DNA from: CAYSBK01 sp964429265
Lineage (GTDB): Bacteria > Planctomycetota > Phycisphaerae > Sedimentisphaerales > Anaerobacaceae
Assembly: GCA_964429265.1 (NCBI GenBank)
Contig: CAYSBK010000164.1
Location: 1-5,054 of the forward strand
Reading direction: 5' to 3'
Length of the DNA stretch: 5,054 bases
Position 1 is the first letter of the stretch; each line of letters starts with the position of its first letter. The notes below the pieces were generated by a model. It made no database searches. It was not told the origin of the DNA and saw only the letters and a program-made list of their open reading frames with translations. Of this stretch, positions 1-4,348 are shown one piece after another. The translations under genes and the position numbers were made by a program.

Positions 1-199
1 TATGCAAAACGGCGGGATGGCCACAGGCCTGGCAACCGACGTCTTCCACAGCCCCGTCGTGGCGATGGCCTCGGCCGTGTTCGGGCCCTGGAGCGCGGTG
101 GCAGGCTCGGCCCTGGCCTCGTACTGGCGACGCCGAGGCACCGCATCACGATCACAGGCAAAAGTCTCCCACCGGCACGATGATGCCGGGCCGCAATAA
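1..199 (+). CDS. BASS-family (bile acid:Na+ symporter-like) transporter, C-terminal fragment
   Basis: This is the last 65 codons of a gene that begins before the window; the reading frame starts at base 2 and ends at the TAA at 197-199. The fragment opens with MQNGGMATGLA, which resembles the end of the (E)xGxQN sodium-site motif in the ninth membrane segment of BASS proteins. A hydrophobic segment follows (SPVVAMASAVFGPWSAVAGS), then ALASYWRRR, a typical closing of these ten-helix inner-membrane symporters. About 20 polar residues form the cytoplasmic tail. The family takes up bile acids, 2-oxo acids or other organic anions with sodium; the substrate here cannot be told. The methionine at base 2 is almost certainly internal. 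The gene converges with the lipoprotein gene, only 7 nt separating the two stop codons. Family call is fairly confident, function is not. Confidence 0.72.
   Translation, partial: MQNGGMATGLATDVFHSPVVAMASAVFGPWSAVAGSALASYWRRRGTASRSQAKVSHRHDDAGPQ
172..189. terminator. Hairpin at the convergent gene junction, possible weak terminator
   Basis: A perfect 6-bp GC-rich inverted repeat (CCGGCA / TGCCGG, 6-nt loop) lies just inside the end of the transporter gene and about 18 nt past the lipoprotein stop. On the minus strand it is followed, after a short gap, by AGACTTTTGCC. It could end the tig-clpP-clpP-lipoprotein transcript. The stem is short and the U-run is not adjacent, so this is weak. Confidence 0.25.
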
Positions 200-206
200 T
201 CCGCCG

Positions 207-800
207 CTATTCCGGTTTCAGCAGCCGCAGGGCCTCGAAGACCCGGCCCGTGGAGTAGTCCGTGAACCGAACATATACCGTCAGCGGCCTGTCGAACTTC
301 TCGAACACGTCCGCAACATCGAAAACCAGCCTGTAATTGGTCTTCAACAGCGTCGAAAACCAAAGCCTTCTCATCTGCTCGGGGCCGACATGCCAGCTGC
401 CAAGAAGTGCCTTCTCGGGTTGGCGGTGCAGGTCCCACAGCTCGACATCGACGCCGCCGACCGCCTTGATGACGTCGCCCTGCGAGTCGATGGGCTGGAG
501 GTACACGATGAGCTTTTCCTTCCTGCCGTCGCCGTCCTTGTCGTAGAAGCCCGTGTAGCGTGTAAGCTCGATGCTCTGCAGGTCGTAGAGTTCTTCCGGT
601 TCGAGGCGCTCCAGCCCCGAAAGCACCCTCAGGCGCTGTTGCAGGGCGGCGTTGTCGGCGTGAGCCTTTTGGATTTCAGCACGAAGCTGCCCGGTCTGCT
701 CCTGCAGCGCCGCCAACTCTCGCTCAAGGGCGATTTGTTCGGGGCTTTCGCAGCCCGCGGCCAGCATCACCGCCGCTGCGGCGATTACCATCGCTCTCAC
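207..800 (-). CDS. Small coiled-coil lipoprotein of unknown function
   Basis: The 197-residue product begins MRAMVIAAAAVMLAAGC: a charged start, a hydrophobic stretch and a lipobox with the lipid-bearing Cys at residue 17. This predicts export and anchoring in a membrane. Residues about 20-63 are rich in Leu/Gln/Glu/Ala with heptad spacing and look like a coiled coil. Then comes DKDGDGRKE (87-95), a calcium-loop-like DxDxDG motif, followed by a beta-rich domain of about 100 residues (VDVELWDL, YRLVFDVADVF, LTVYVRFTDYSTG). I do not recognise a named family. The GTG start at 800 is chosen because AAAGGGG sits 7 nt upstream and because it gives a clean lipoprotein signal. ATG at 833 would overlap clpP by 20 nt and has no clear ribosome site; ATG at 791 is also possible. 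The gene lies 13 nt after the clpP stop, so it is very likely co-transcribed and perhaps translationally coupled. Confidence 0.75.
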   Translation of the reverse strand: MRAMVIAAAAVMLAAGCESPEQIALERELAALQEQTGQLRAEIQKAHADNAALQQRLRVLSGLERLEPEELYDLQSIELTRYTGFYDKDGDGRKEKLIVYLQPIDSQGDVIKAVGGVDVELWDLHRQPEKALLGSWHVGPEQMRRLWFSTLLKTNYRLVFDVADVFEKFDRPLTVYVRFTDYSTGRVFEALRLLKPE

Positions 801-807
801 GCCACCG

Positions 808-814
808 CCCCTTT
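808..814 (-). promoter_or_regulatory. Ribosome binding site that decides the lipoprotein start
   Basis: On the minus strand AAAGGGG begins on the last base of the clpP TGA stop codon and ends 7 nt before the GTG at 800. It favours GTG at 800 over the ATG codons at 833 and 791, and it suggests that ribosomes finishing clpP re-initiate on the lipoprotein gene. Confidence 0.6.
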
Positions 815-1458
815 CAATCCTTGGACTGTTCATCTTGCTTGCGGTCGCCGACAATCTCCGGCGCTTTCTGGAGTATGCGATCAACCAGGCCGTACTCGAC
901 GGCTTCGTCCGCTTCGAGCCAGAGGTTCCGGTCGCAGTCTTTTTCTATCTTCTCCGGCGTCTGCCCGGTGTGCTTGGCGATGATGTCGTAAAGCCGGCTT
1001 CGCAGCCTCAGTATTTCCCTTGCCTCGATATCGAGGTCGGTGGCGGGGCCTTCGAGGATGCCGGTTATGTGAGGCTGATGAAGCAGGACGCGGCTGTTTG
1101 GCAGCAGAAAGCGCTTGCCGCTGTCGCCGCCGGCCAGCAGCACGGCGGCCATACTTGCGGCCTGGCCAACACAATAGGTGGCGACGTCGCACCGCAGAAA
1201 CTGCATGGTATCGTACACGGCAAGACCGGCCGTTATCGAGCCGCCCGGGGAATTAATGTAGAAATGAACATCCTTTTTGGTATCTTCATTGCTTAGAAAC
1301 AGCATCTGGGCGATGATCAGGTTGGCGGCGGCGTCATCCACCGGTCCCGCCAGGAAGATTATGCGGTCTTTGAGAAGTCGGGAGTAGATGTCGTAGGAGC
1401 GCTCGCCGCGACCGGTTTGCTCGATCACTATAGGAACCAAGTGTTGATTCATCGCCAT
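814..1458 (-). CDS. clpP: ATP-dependent Clp protease proteolytic subunit, tig-distal copy, with Asn at the catalytic Asp position
   Basis: This is a ClpP serine peptidase (family S14), the cytoplasmic barrel subunit that degrades proteins fed by ClpX-type ATPases. The 214-residue product is close to textbook ClpP throughout: N-terminal axial-loop segment VPIVIEQTGRGERSYDIYSRLL (8-29), oxyanion-region FYINSPGG, GQAASMAA with the nucleophile Ser102, LLHQP with His127, and the handle helix ATDLDIEAREIL. At the third triad position, E. coli has TERD with Asp171, and this protein has DCDRN with Asn178 (AAC codon at 927-925). The neighbouring Asp176-Arg177 pair, corresponding to the oligomerisation sensor, is kept. 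The loop after HQP is two residues longer than in E. coli. The start at 1458 is preferred over 1467 because GAAGGA lies 9 nt upstream of it and would touch the 1467 ATG. The gene follows the other clpP by 74 nt. It may be active only in a mixed barrel with its partner. Confidence 0.95.
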   Translation of the reverse strand: MAMNQHLVPIVIEQTGRGERSYDIYSRLLKDRIIFLAGPVDDAAANLIIAQMLFLSNEDTKKDVHFYINSPGGSITAGLAVYDTMQFLRCDVATYCVGQAASMAAVLLAGGDSGKRFLLPNSRVLLHQPHITGILEGPATDLDIEAREILRLRSRLYDIIAKHTGQTPEKIEKDCDRNLWLEADEAVEYGLVDRILQKAPEIVGDRKQDEQSKD

Positions 1459-1467
1459 TGTTATCAT

Positions 1468-1473
1468 TCCTTC
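1468..1473 (-). promoter_or_regulatory. Ribosome binding site that decides the tig-distal clpP start
   Basis: GAAGGA on the minus strand abuts the ATG at 1467 with no spacer but lies 9 nt from the in-frame ATG at 1458. The usual spacing therefore supports 1458 and removes three residues from the longest reading. Confidence 0.6.
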
Positions 1474-1509
1474 AAGCTGCGGTTGTCTTCATCCGGGAAG
1501 TACCATATC

Positions 1510-1532
1510 CGCCGCTGCAAGATCGCGCGGCG
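1510..1532 (-). other. Short GC-rich stem-loop between the two clpP genes
   Basis: Immediately after the stop codon of the first clpP there is a 6-bp perfect stem (CGCCGC / GCGGCG) with an 11-nt loop. No U-run follows, so it is not a typical intrinsic terminator. It could stabilise or mark a processing point in the operon mRNA, or be chance in GC-rich DNA. The 74-nt gap shows no convincing promoter. Confidence 0.3.
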
Positions 1533-2258
1533 TTAAGTTTTACCTTTGTCTGCCGGGTCGTCGTTATGCTTTTTTTGTTTCTTGTCGTCCTTCTTTTCTC
1601 CCTTTTCTTCCTCTTCGGTCAGCACATCGTCGATAAGTCCGTACTCACGGGCCTCCTCGGCCGTCATATACCTGTCGCGTTCGGTCTCGGCGGCTATCCT
1701 GTCGAGCGGCTGGCCGGTATGCTCGGCAAGTATCCTGTTTATGACGTCCTTGGCCTTGAGGATTTCCTCGGCCTGGATCTTTATGTCTGCGGCCTGTCCG
1801 CTGACGCCGCCCCACGGCTGGTGCAGCATCACCTTGGCGTGCGGCAGGGCGTAGCGGCGGCCCTTTGTGCCGGCGGCAAGTATCAGTGCGGCTCCTGATT
1901 GTGCCCGCCCTATGCAGTAGGTCGCCACGGGCGAGCCGACGAACTGAATCGTATCGTATACCGCCATTGTGTCGTCCACCGTGCCGCCGGGCGAGTTTAT
2001 GTACAGGCTTATCTCTCGCCCCTTCTTGAGGTTGTCGAGATACAAAATCTTCATAATCACTTCGGCGGCGCGCTGGTAGGAGATTTCGCCCACGAGAAAG
2101 ACGATCCGGTTCTCCAGCAGCATATCGTCCAGGCTCATCTGCCGGTAGCGCTGGTACTGCCCGTACTGGTCGTATATCTGCCGGTGCATATGCACGCCGC
2201 TCTCCGGCCCAGGATTCAAACCTCCGGGACAGCCCGCTCGGTGATACTCAACTGCCAT
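1533..2258 (-). CDS. clpP: ATP-dependent Clp protease proteolytic subunit, tig-proximal copy, intact triad
   Basis: This is a second, clearly different ClpP of 241 residues. Visible motifs are LLENRIVFLVGEI, LYINSPGGTVDDTMAVYDT, GRAQSGAAL with Ser121, VMLHQPWGG with His146, and TERDRYMTAEEA with Asp195, so the Ser-His-Asp triad is complete. The usual GQAASMG around the nucleophile is GRAQSGA here. The N-terminus lacks the IEQTxRGER axial-loop segment and carries a Tyr/Gln/Arg-rich stretch (about 25-40) instead. The last 27 residues are a Glu/Lys/Asp-rich tail absent from E. coli ClpP. The start at 2258 is backed by AGGGGG 7 nt upstream. An in-frame ATG at 2189, giving MHRQIYDQYG, is a possible alternative that would remove 23 poorly conserved residues. 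The gene lies 68 nt after tig and 74 nt before the second clpP. The two subunits probably assemble into one protease, as in other bacteria with paired ClpPs. Confidence 0.95.
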   Translation of the reverse strand: MAVEYHRAGCPGGLNPGPESGVHMHRQIYDQYGQYQRYRQMSLDDMLLENRIVFLVGEISYQRAAEVIMKILYLDNLKKGREISLYINSPGGTVDDTMAVYDTIQFVGSPVATYCIGRAQSGAALILAAGTKGRRYALPHAKVMLHQPWGGVSGQAADIKIQAEEILKAKDVINRILAEHTGQPLDRIAAETERDRYMTAEEAREYGLIDDVLTEEEEKGEKKDDKKQKKHNDDPADKGKT

Positions 2259-2265
2259 TCACAAA

Positions 2266-2271
2266 CCCCCT
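2266..2271 (-). promoter_or_regulatory. Ribosome binding site for the tig-proximal clpP
   Basis: AGGGGG on the minus strand lies 7 nt before the ATG at 2258. It is a better site than the GGAG found 12 nt before the alternative ATG at 2189, so the longer protein is preferred. Confidence 0.5.
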
Positions 2272-2285
2272 AACTGCGTACTCAA

Positions 2286-2297
2286 CGGATGCATCCG
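2286..2297. repeat. 12-bp perfect palindrome in the tig-clpP gap
   Basis: CGGATGCATCCG is its own reverse complement and sits in the 68-nt gap between tig and clpP, about 28 nt before the clpP start. Roughly one 12-bp palindrome is expected by chance in 5 kb, so an operator role is only a possibility. No other sign of a promoter is seen beside it. Confidence 0.3.
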
Positions 2298-2326
2298 GGT
2301 GCCGGCCTTTCTCCCGCCGCCCCGGC

Positions 2327-3769
2327 TTATTGCTTATCCTGTTTCCCTTTGGCCTTGCTCGACCTGGACGACCGGCTCTTGGAACCTGAGTCTGATTTTT
2401 TGGTGCTTTTGCTCTTGGTTTTTTTCGTCTTTTTGGGAGCCTCGGCTTCGACGATCTTCGCCGACGACAGCAACCTGGAGATGCACTGTTGCTCTCTGAC
2501 CTGCAGCCTGAACTGCGAAAGCGACCCATCCCGGAGCATCTGCTCTCTCAAGCGCTCGGGGCGCTGGCCTTGCCGAATGGCCATCTGCGCGATGTAACCG
2601 TTGACCTCTTCCTCGGTTACGTCAATACCGAGTTTGGCGGCAACTTTGTCCATTATGAAAAACGTCTTGAGTTGCTGCTTGGCCTGCTGTTCGCTCGCCG
2701 CTCGAAGCTGGTCCATCTGCTGGTCGATCTCTTCTCGCCGCAGGCCGCGCATCAGCAGATTCGCGTATTGCCGCCTGAGAACATCGTTTGACTGGTCGGC
2801 GACGATTTCCTCGGGCAGCTCGAAATCGGTGTTGTCCAGGAGGTACCGGTATATCTGCTCGGTCATCTCCTGGCGAACCTGACGTTCGAGGCGTTCCTGC
2901 AGGATGTCCCGAACTTTTTCACGCAATTGCTGCTCGTTTTCCACGCCGTATCGCCCGAGGAAGTTCTCATCGATTTCCGCAGGCTTGAGCCACTTGACCT
3001 CGCGGATGGTGATGGTAATCTCGACCTGCTTTCCGCGATACTCCTGCCTGTAAAACGTCTTGGGAACTGTGACCGTCGTCGACAGGGTCTGGCCAACCGT
3101 AGCGCCCGCCAGCAGCTCGTTAAGCTTCTCGACGGGCACGCCGCCCACGAAGCCGTTCGCCCTGGCGTAAATCTCAAGGTTGTCGAGCTTTTGCTCTTCT
3201 TCAACGCCCTCGATCCTCAGCACCACGTCCGCTATGACCTGGTCTTCCTCGTGAACCGGCTCATCTTCCCTTGGCGTCCAGAGGCCCGACCACCGGCGAA
3301 GCTGCTCAATCTCCGCCTCGATTTGCTGGTCGGAAGCGACCGGCTGCCGCTTCGTTACCGGTATCCCTTCCAGCTCAGGAAGCTCAAACTCGGGCGGAAC
3401 CTCCACCTCGAAATCGAACTTCAGCGGACCGCTGTCAGGCAGCTCGATCTTTTCGTAGTCAATATCCGGCTCGCGCAGGGCGTCCAGCGAGTTATCCTTC
3501 AGGGCCGACTCGCTTGCCTCGGCAAGCAGCTTGAGCTTTATCTGCTCGGCGGCCTCCTTGCCGAACCTCTTCTCCAGCAGCTTGCGCGGGGCCTTTCCCT
3601 TTCTAAACCCGGGCACCACCGCTTCCTTGCGGAGGTCCTCGTACTGCTGGTCGGTGGCGGCTTTTACCGTCTCGGCCGGGATCTCAACAGTGACTTTCTT
3701 ACGACAGGGACCAACGTCTTCCACCGTAACGGTGTTTTTGACTGCCGTTGCCTGTGCTTCATCCGTCAT
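2327..3769 (-). CDS. tig: Trigger factor (ribosome-associated chaperone)
   Basis: Trigger factor binds at the ribosome exit tunnel and holds nascent chains. The N-terminal ribosome-binding domain (about 11-125) contains the signature VPGFRKGKAP (52-61), whose Phe-Arg-Lys contacts ribosomal protein L23 in the family. An FKBP-like domain follows (about 172-260: EEDQVIADVVL through ITIREVKWL). Here the loop that reads PGFEDG in E. coli is PVEKLN, so isomerase activity may be weak or absent. The helical chaperone domain (about 130-165 and 264-440) includes ENFLGRYG, DNTDFELPEEI and FFIMDKVAAKLGI. Residues 446-480 form a Lys/Ser/Arg-rich tail not found in the 432-residue E. coli protein. The start is firm: AGGAG lies 8 nt upstream. 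tig leads the cluster with two clpP genes, the usual bacterial pairing of nascent-chain chaperone and Clp protease. Confidence 0.97.
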   Translation of the reverse strand: MTDEAQATAVKNTVTVEDVGPCRKKVTVEIPAETVKAATDQQYEDLRKEAVVPGFRKGKAPRKLLEKRFGKEAAEQIKLKLLAEASESALKDNSLDALREPDIDYEKIELPDSGPLKFDFEVEVPPEFELPELEGIPVTKRQPVASDQQIEAEIEQLRRWSGLWTPREDEPVHEEDQVIADVVLRIEGVEEEQKLDNLEIYARANGFVGGVPVEKLNELLAGATVGQTLSTTVTVPKTFYRQEYRGKQVEITITIREVKWLKPAEIDENFLGRYGVENEQQLREKVRDILQERLERQVRQEMTEQIYRYLLDNTDFELPEEIVADQSNDVLRRQYANLLMRGLRREEIDQQMDQLRAASEQQAKQQLKTFFIMDKVAAKLGIDVTEEEVNGYIAQMAIRQGQRPERLREQMLRDGSLSQFRLQVREQQCISRLLSSAKIVEAEAPKKTKKTKSKSTKKSDSGSKSRSSRSSKAKGKQDKQ

Positions 3770-3841
3770 CTAAAACGCTCCTGCACCAAAAAGATCTACC
3801 GCACCCTCGAATCGCAGCCGGCAGTGTGGGCCGTTCCACCG

Positions 3842-3872
3842 GCTATATCAGCCACGGCACAGAATAGTCCAA
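3842..3872 (-). promoter_or_regulatory. Candidate sigma-70-type promoter for tig-clpP-clpP operon
   Basis: On the minus strand TTGGAC (3872-3867) is followed after 19 nt by TATAGC (3847-3842), which has an extended TG one base upstream. The predicted start near 3835 would give a leader of about 65 nt before tig. The long spacer is compensated by the extended element. No heat-shock-specific operator is recognisable. Confidence 0.35.
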
Positions 3873-3876
3873 GGTA

Positions 3877-3907
3877 TAAACAAAAACGGCACCAGGCAAG
3901 ACCGTTT
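3877..3907 (-). terminator. Weak intrinsic terminator candidate after tRNA-Gly
   Basis: On the minus strand AAACGG and CCGTTT can pair (6 bp, 12-nt loop), followed by TTGTTTAT, giving a T-rich run TTTTTGTTT. It lies about 165 nt downstream of the tRNA and just before the candidate tig promoter, a sensible place to separate the two transcripts. The stem is short and competes with a second hairpin (3914-3893). Confidence 0.3.
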
Positions 3908-4071
3908 CTGCCTGAGCACCGATACGGCTGCGAAGAACCTGTCCCTTGGCCGTGACCAAATCCTGTCATCCCCGCTGCGGACCGGCCCGCACGGCCGAGC
4001 GGAACCCACGCCTCCGACCCGCCACGAGCCGGCAAGAAGCCCGTAACATCGCCGGTACCGTTTACTACACC

Positions 4072-4143
4072 AGCGGGTGATGGGATTTGAACCCACGACA
4101 TTCACGTTGGCAACGTGACGCTCTACCGCTGAGCTACACCCGC
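4072..4143 (-). tRNA. tRNA-Gly, anticodon GCC
   Basis: The 72-nt minus-strand sequence folds as a full cloverleaf. It has acceptor stem GCGGGTG/CACCCGC, D arm GCTC-AGCGGTA-GAGC, anticodon stem TCACG/CGTGA with loop TTGCCAA (anticodon GCC, reading GGC and GGU), a 5-nt variable region, and T arm GTGGG-TTCAAAT-CCCAT with one G-U pair. The discriminator base is U, as is usual for bacterial glycine tRNA. The 3' CCA is not encoded (GGT follows), so it must be added by the CCA-adding enzyme. It stands alone, divergent from pcm, with its own promoter 15 nt upstream. Confidence 0.97.
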
Positions 4144-4157
4144 AAACAAGCGGATTC

Positions 4158-4207
4158 AGTATAAGCGGCCCGGAGATGCTTGCAAGGGCTTTTTGCAAAA
4201 AATTTGC
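4158..4207 (-). promoter_or_regulatory. tRNA-Gly promoter with UP-like element
   Basis: On the minus strand TTGCAA (4185-4180), a 16-nt spacer and TATACT (4163-4158) form a good sigma-70-type promoter, placing the start about 8 nt before the mature tRNA. Directly upstream of the -35 box, 4206-4189 reads AAATTTTTTGCAAAAAGC in otherwise GC-rich DNA. This resembles the A/T-rich UP elements that bind the RNA polymerase alpha subunit at strong stable-RNA promoters. Confidence 0.6.
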
Positions 4208-4216
4208 CCTGACGGC

Positions 4217-4248
4217 CTGCAAACGGCGATACGAACAGGCTGCAAACG
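4217..4248. repeat. Pair of CTGCAAACG direct repeats in the divergent promoter region
   Basis: CTGCAAACG occurs at 4217-4225 and 4240-4248, 23 nt apart, about two helical turns, just upstream of the pcm -35 box. The arrangement would suit a regulator binding on one face of the DNA, but two 9-mers can also arise by chance. Confidence 0.3.
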
Positions 4249-4253
4249 CGGGG

Positions 4254-4283
4254 TTGCTATTTGCGCAGCCGATGTGATAAAAT
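4254..4283 (+). promoter_or_regulatory. Candidate promoter of pcm
   Basis: TTGCTA (4254-4259), an 18-nt spacer and TAAAAT (4278-4283), with TG one base before the -10 box, form a plausible extended sigma-70-type promoter. The transcription start would fall near 4290, giving a leader of about 60 nt. Confidence 0.5.
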
Positions 4284-4288
4284 ATCAG

Positions 4289-4321
4289 CGAAGTGCGCCG
4301 GCAGCGGTGGTTCCCACTTCG
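4289..4321 (+). other. Leader stem-loop at the predicted 5' end of pcm mRNA
   Basis: CGAAGTG (4289-4295) and CACTTCG (4315-4321) are perfect 7-nt inverted repeats. The loop between them can form a small inner stem, GCCG-GCAG-CGGT. The structure would begin at the predicted first transcribed base and leaves the ribosome site GGAG (4338-4341) free. It could protect the mRNA 5' end, or the repeat could be an operator overlapping the start. Confidence 0.35.
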
Positions 4322-4348
4322 AGCGGTTACGGTAAATGGAGCGAGACA

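Larger units (their letters stand above)
3770..4071. other. 302-nt non-coding stretch between tRNA-Gly and tig
   Basis: No convincing gene lies here. On the minus strand it holds, in order, the tRNA trailer, a hairpin at 3991-3976 (TGCGGG-CCGG-TCCGCA, with a G-U pair that only works in minus-strand RNA), two overlapping hairpins at 3914-3884, a candidate tig promoter at 3872-3842 and the tig ribosome site AGGAG at 3782-3778. I searched by eye for a second tRNA, a CIRCE element, a CtsR-type heptad repeat and 4.5S RNA and found none. Confidence 0.6.

Noticed and set aside
180..983. Plus-strand open frame of 267 codons
   Set aside because: Antisense to the lipoprotein and the end of clpP. Low-complexity composition and no domain signal.
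1546..1854. Plus-strand Ser/Cys/Phe-rich open frame of 102 codons
   Set aside because: It is the complement of the Lys/Glu-rich tail and C-terminal part of clpP. Its odd composition is explained by the antisense of AAG/GAG codons.
814..2258. Idea that the second clpP is a recent duplicate or a pseudogene
   Set aside because: The two proteins differ throughout, both keep full length and fold motifs, and each has its own ribosome site, so they are old, functional paralogs.
2927..3955. Plus-strand open frame of 342 codons
   Set aside because: It is antisense to trigger factor over most of its length, as expected from GC-rich codon bias; no ribosome site or known motifs.
3770..4071. Heat-shock operators (CIRCE, CtsR sites) or a second tRNA upstream of tig
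   Set aside because: No TTAGCACTC/GAGTGCTAA pair, no tandem GGTCAAA heptads and no second cloverleaf can be found by eye.
3796..4101. Minus-strand open frame of 101 codons beginning inside the tRNA
   Set aside because: Starts within the tRNA-Gly sequence (MSWVQIPSPAG is a typical tRNA translation artefact) and shows no ribosome site or motif.
4072..4143. tRNA-Gly as an integration site with a nearby mobile element
   Set aside because: No integrase, no duplicated tRNA end and only housekeeping genes on both sides within the window.
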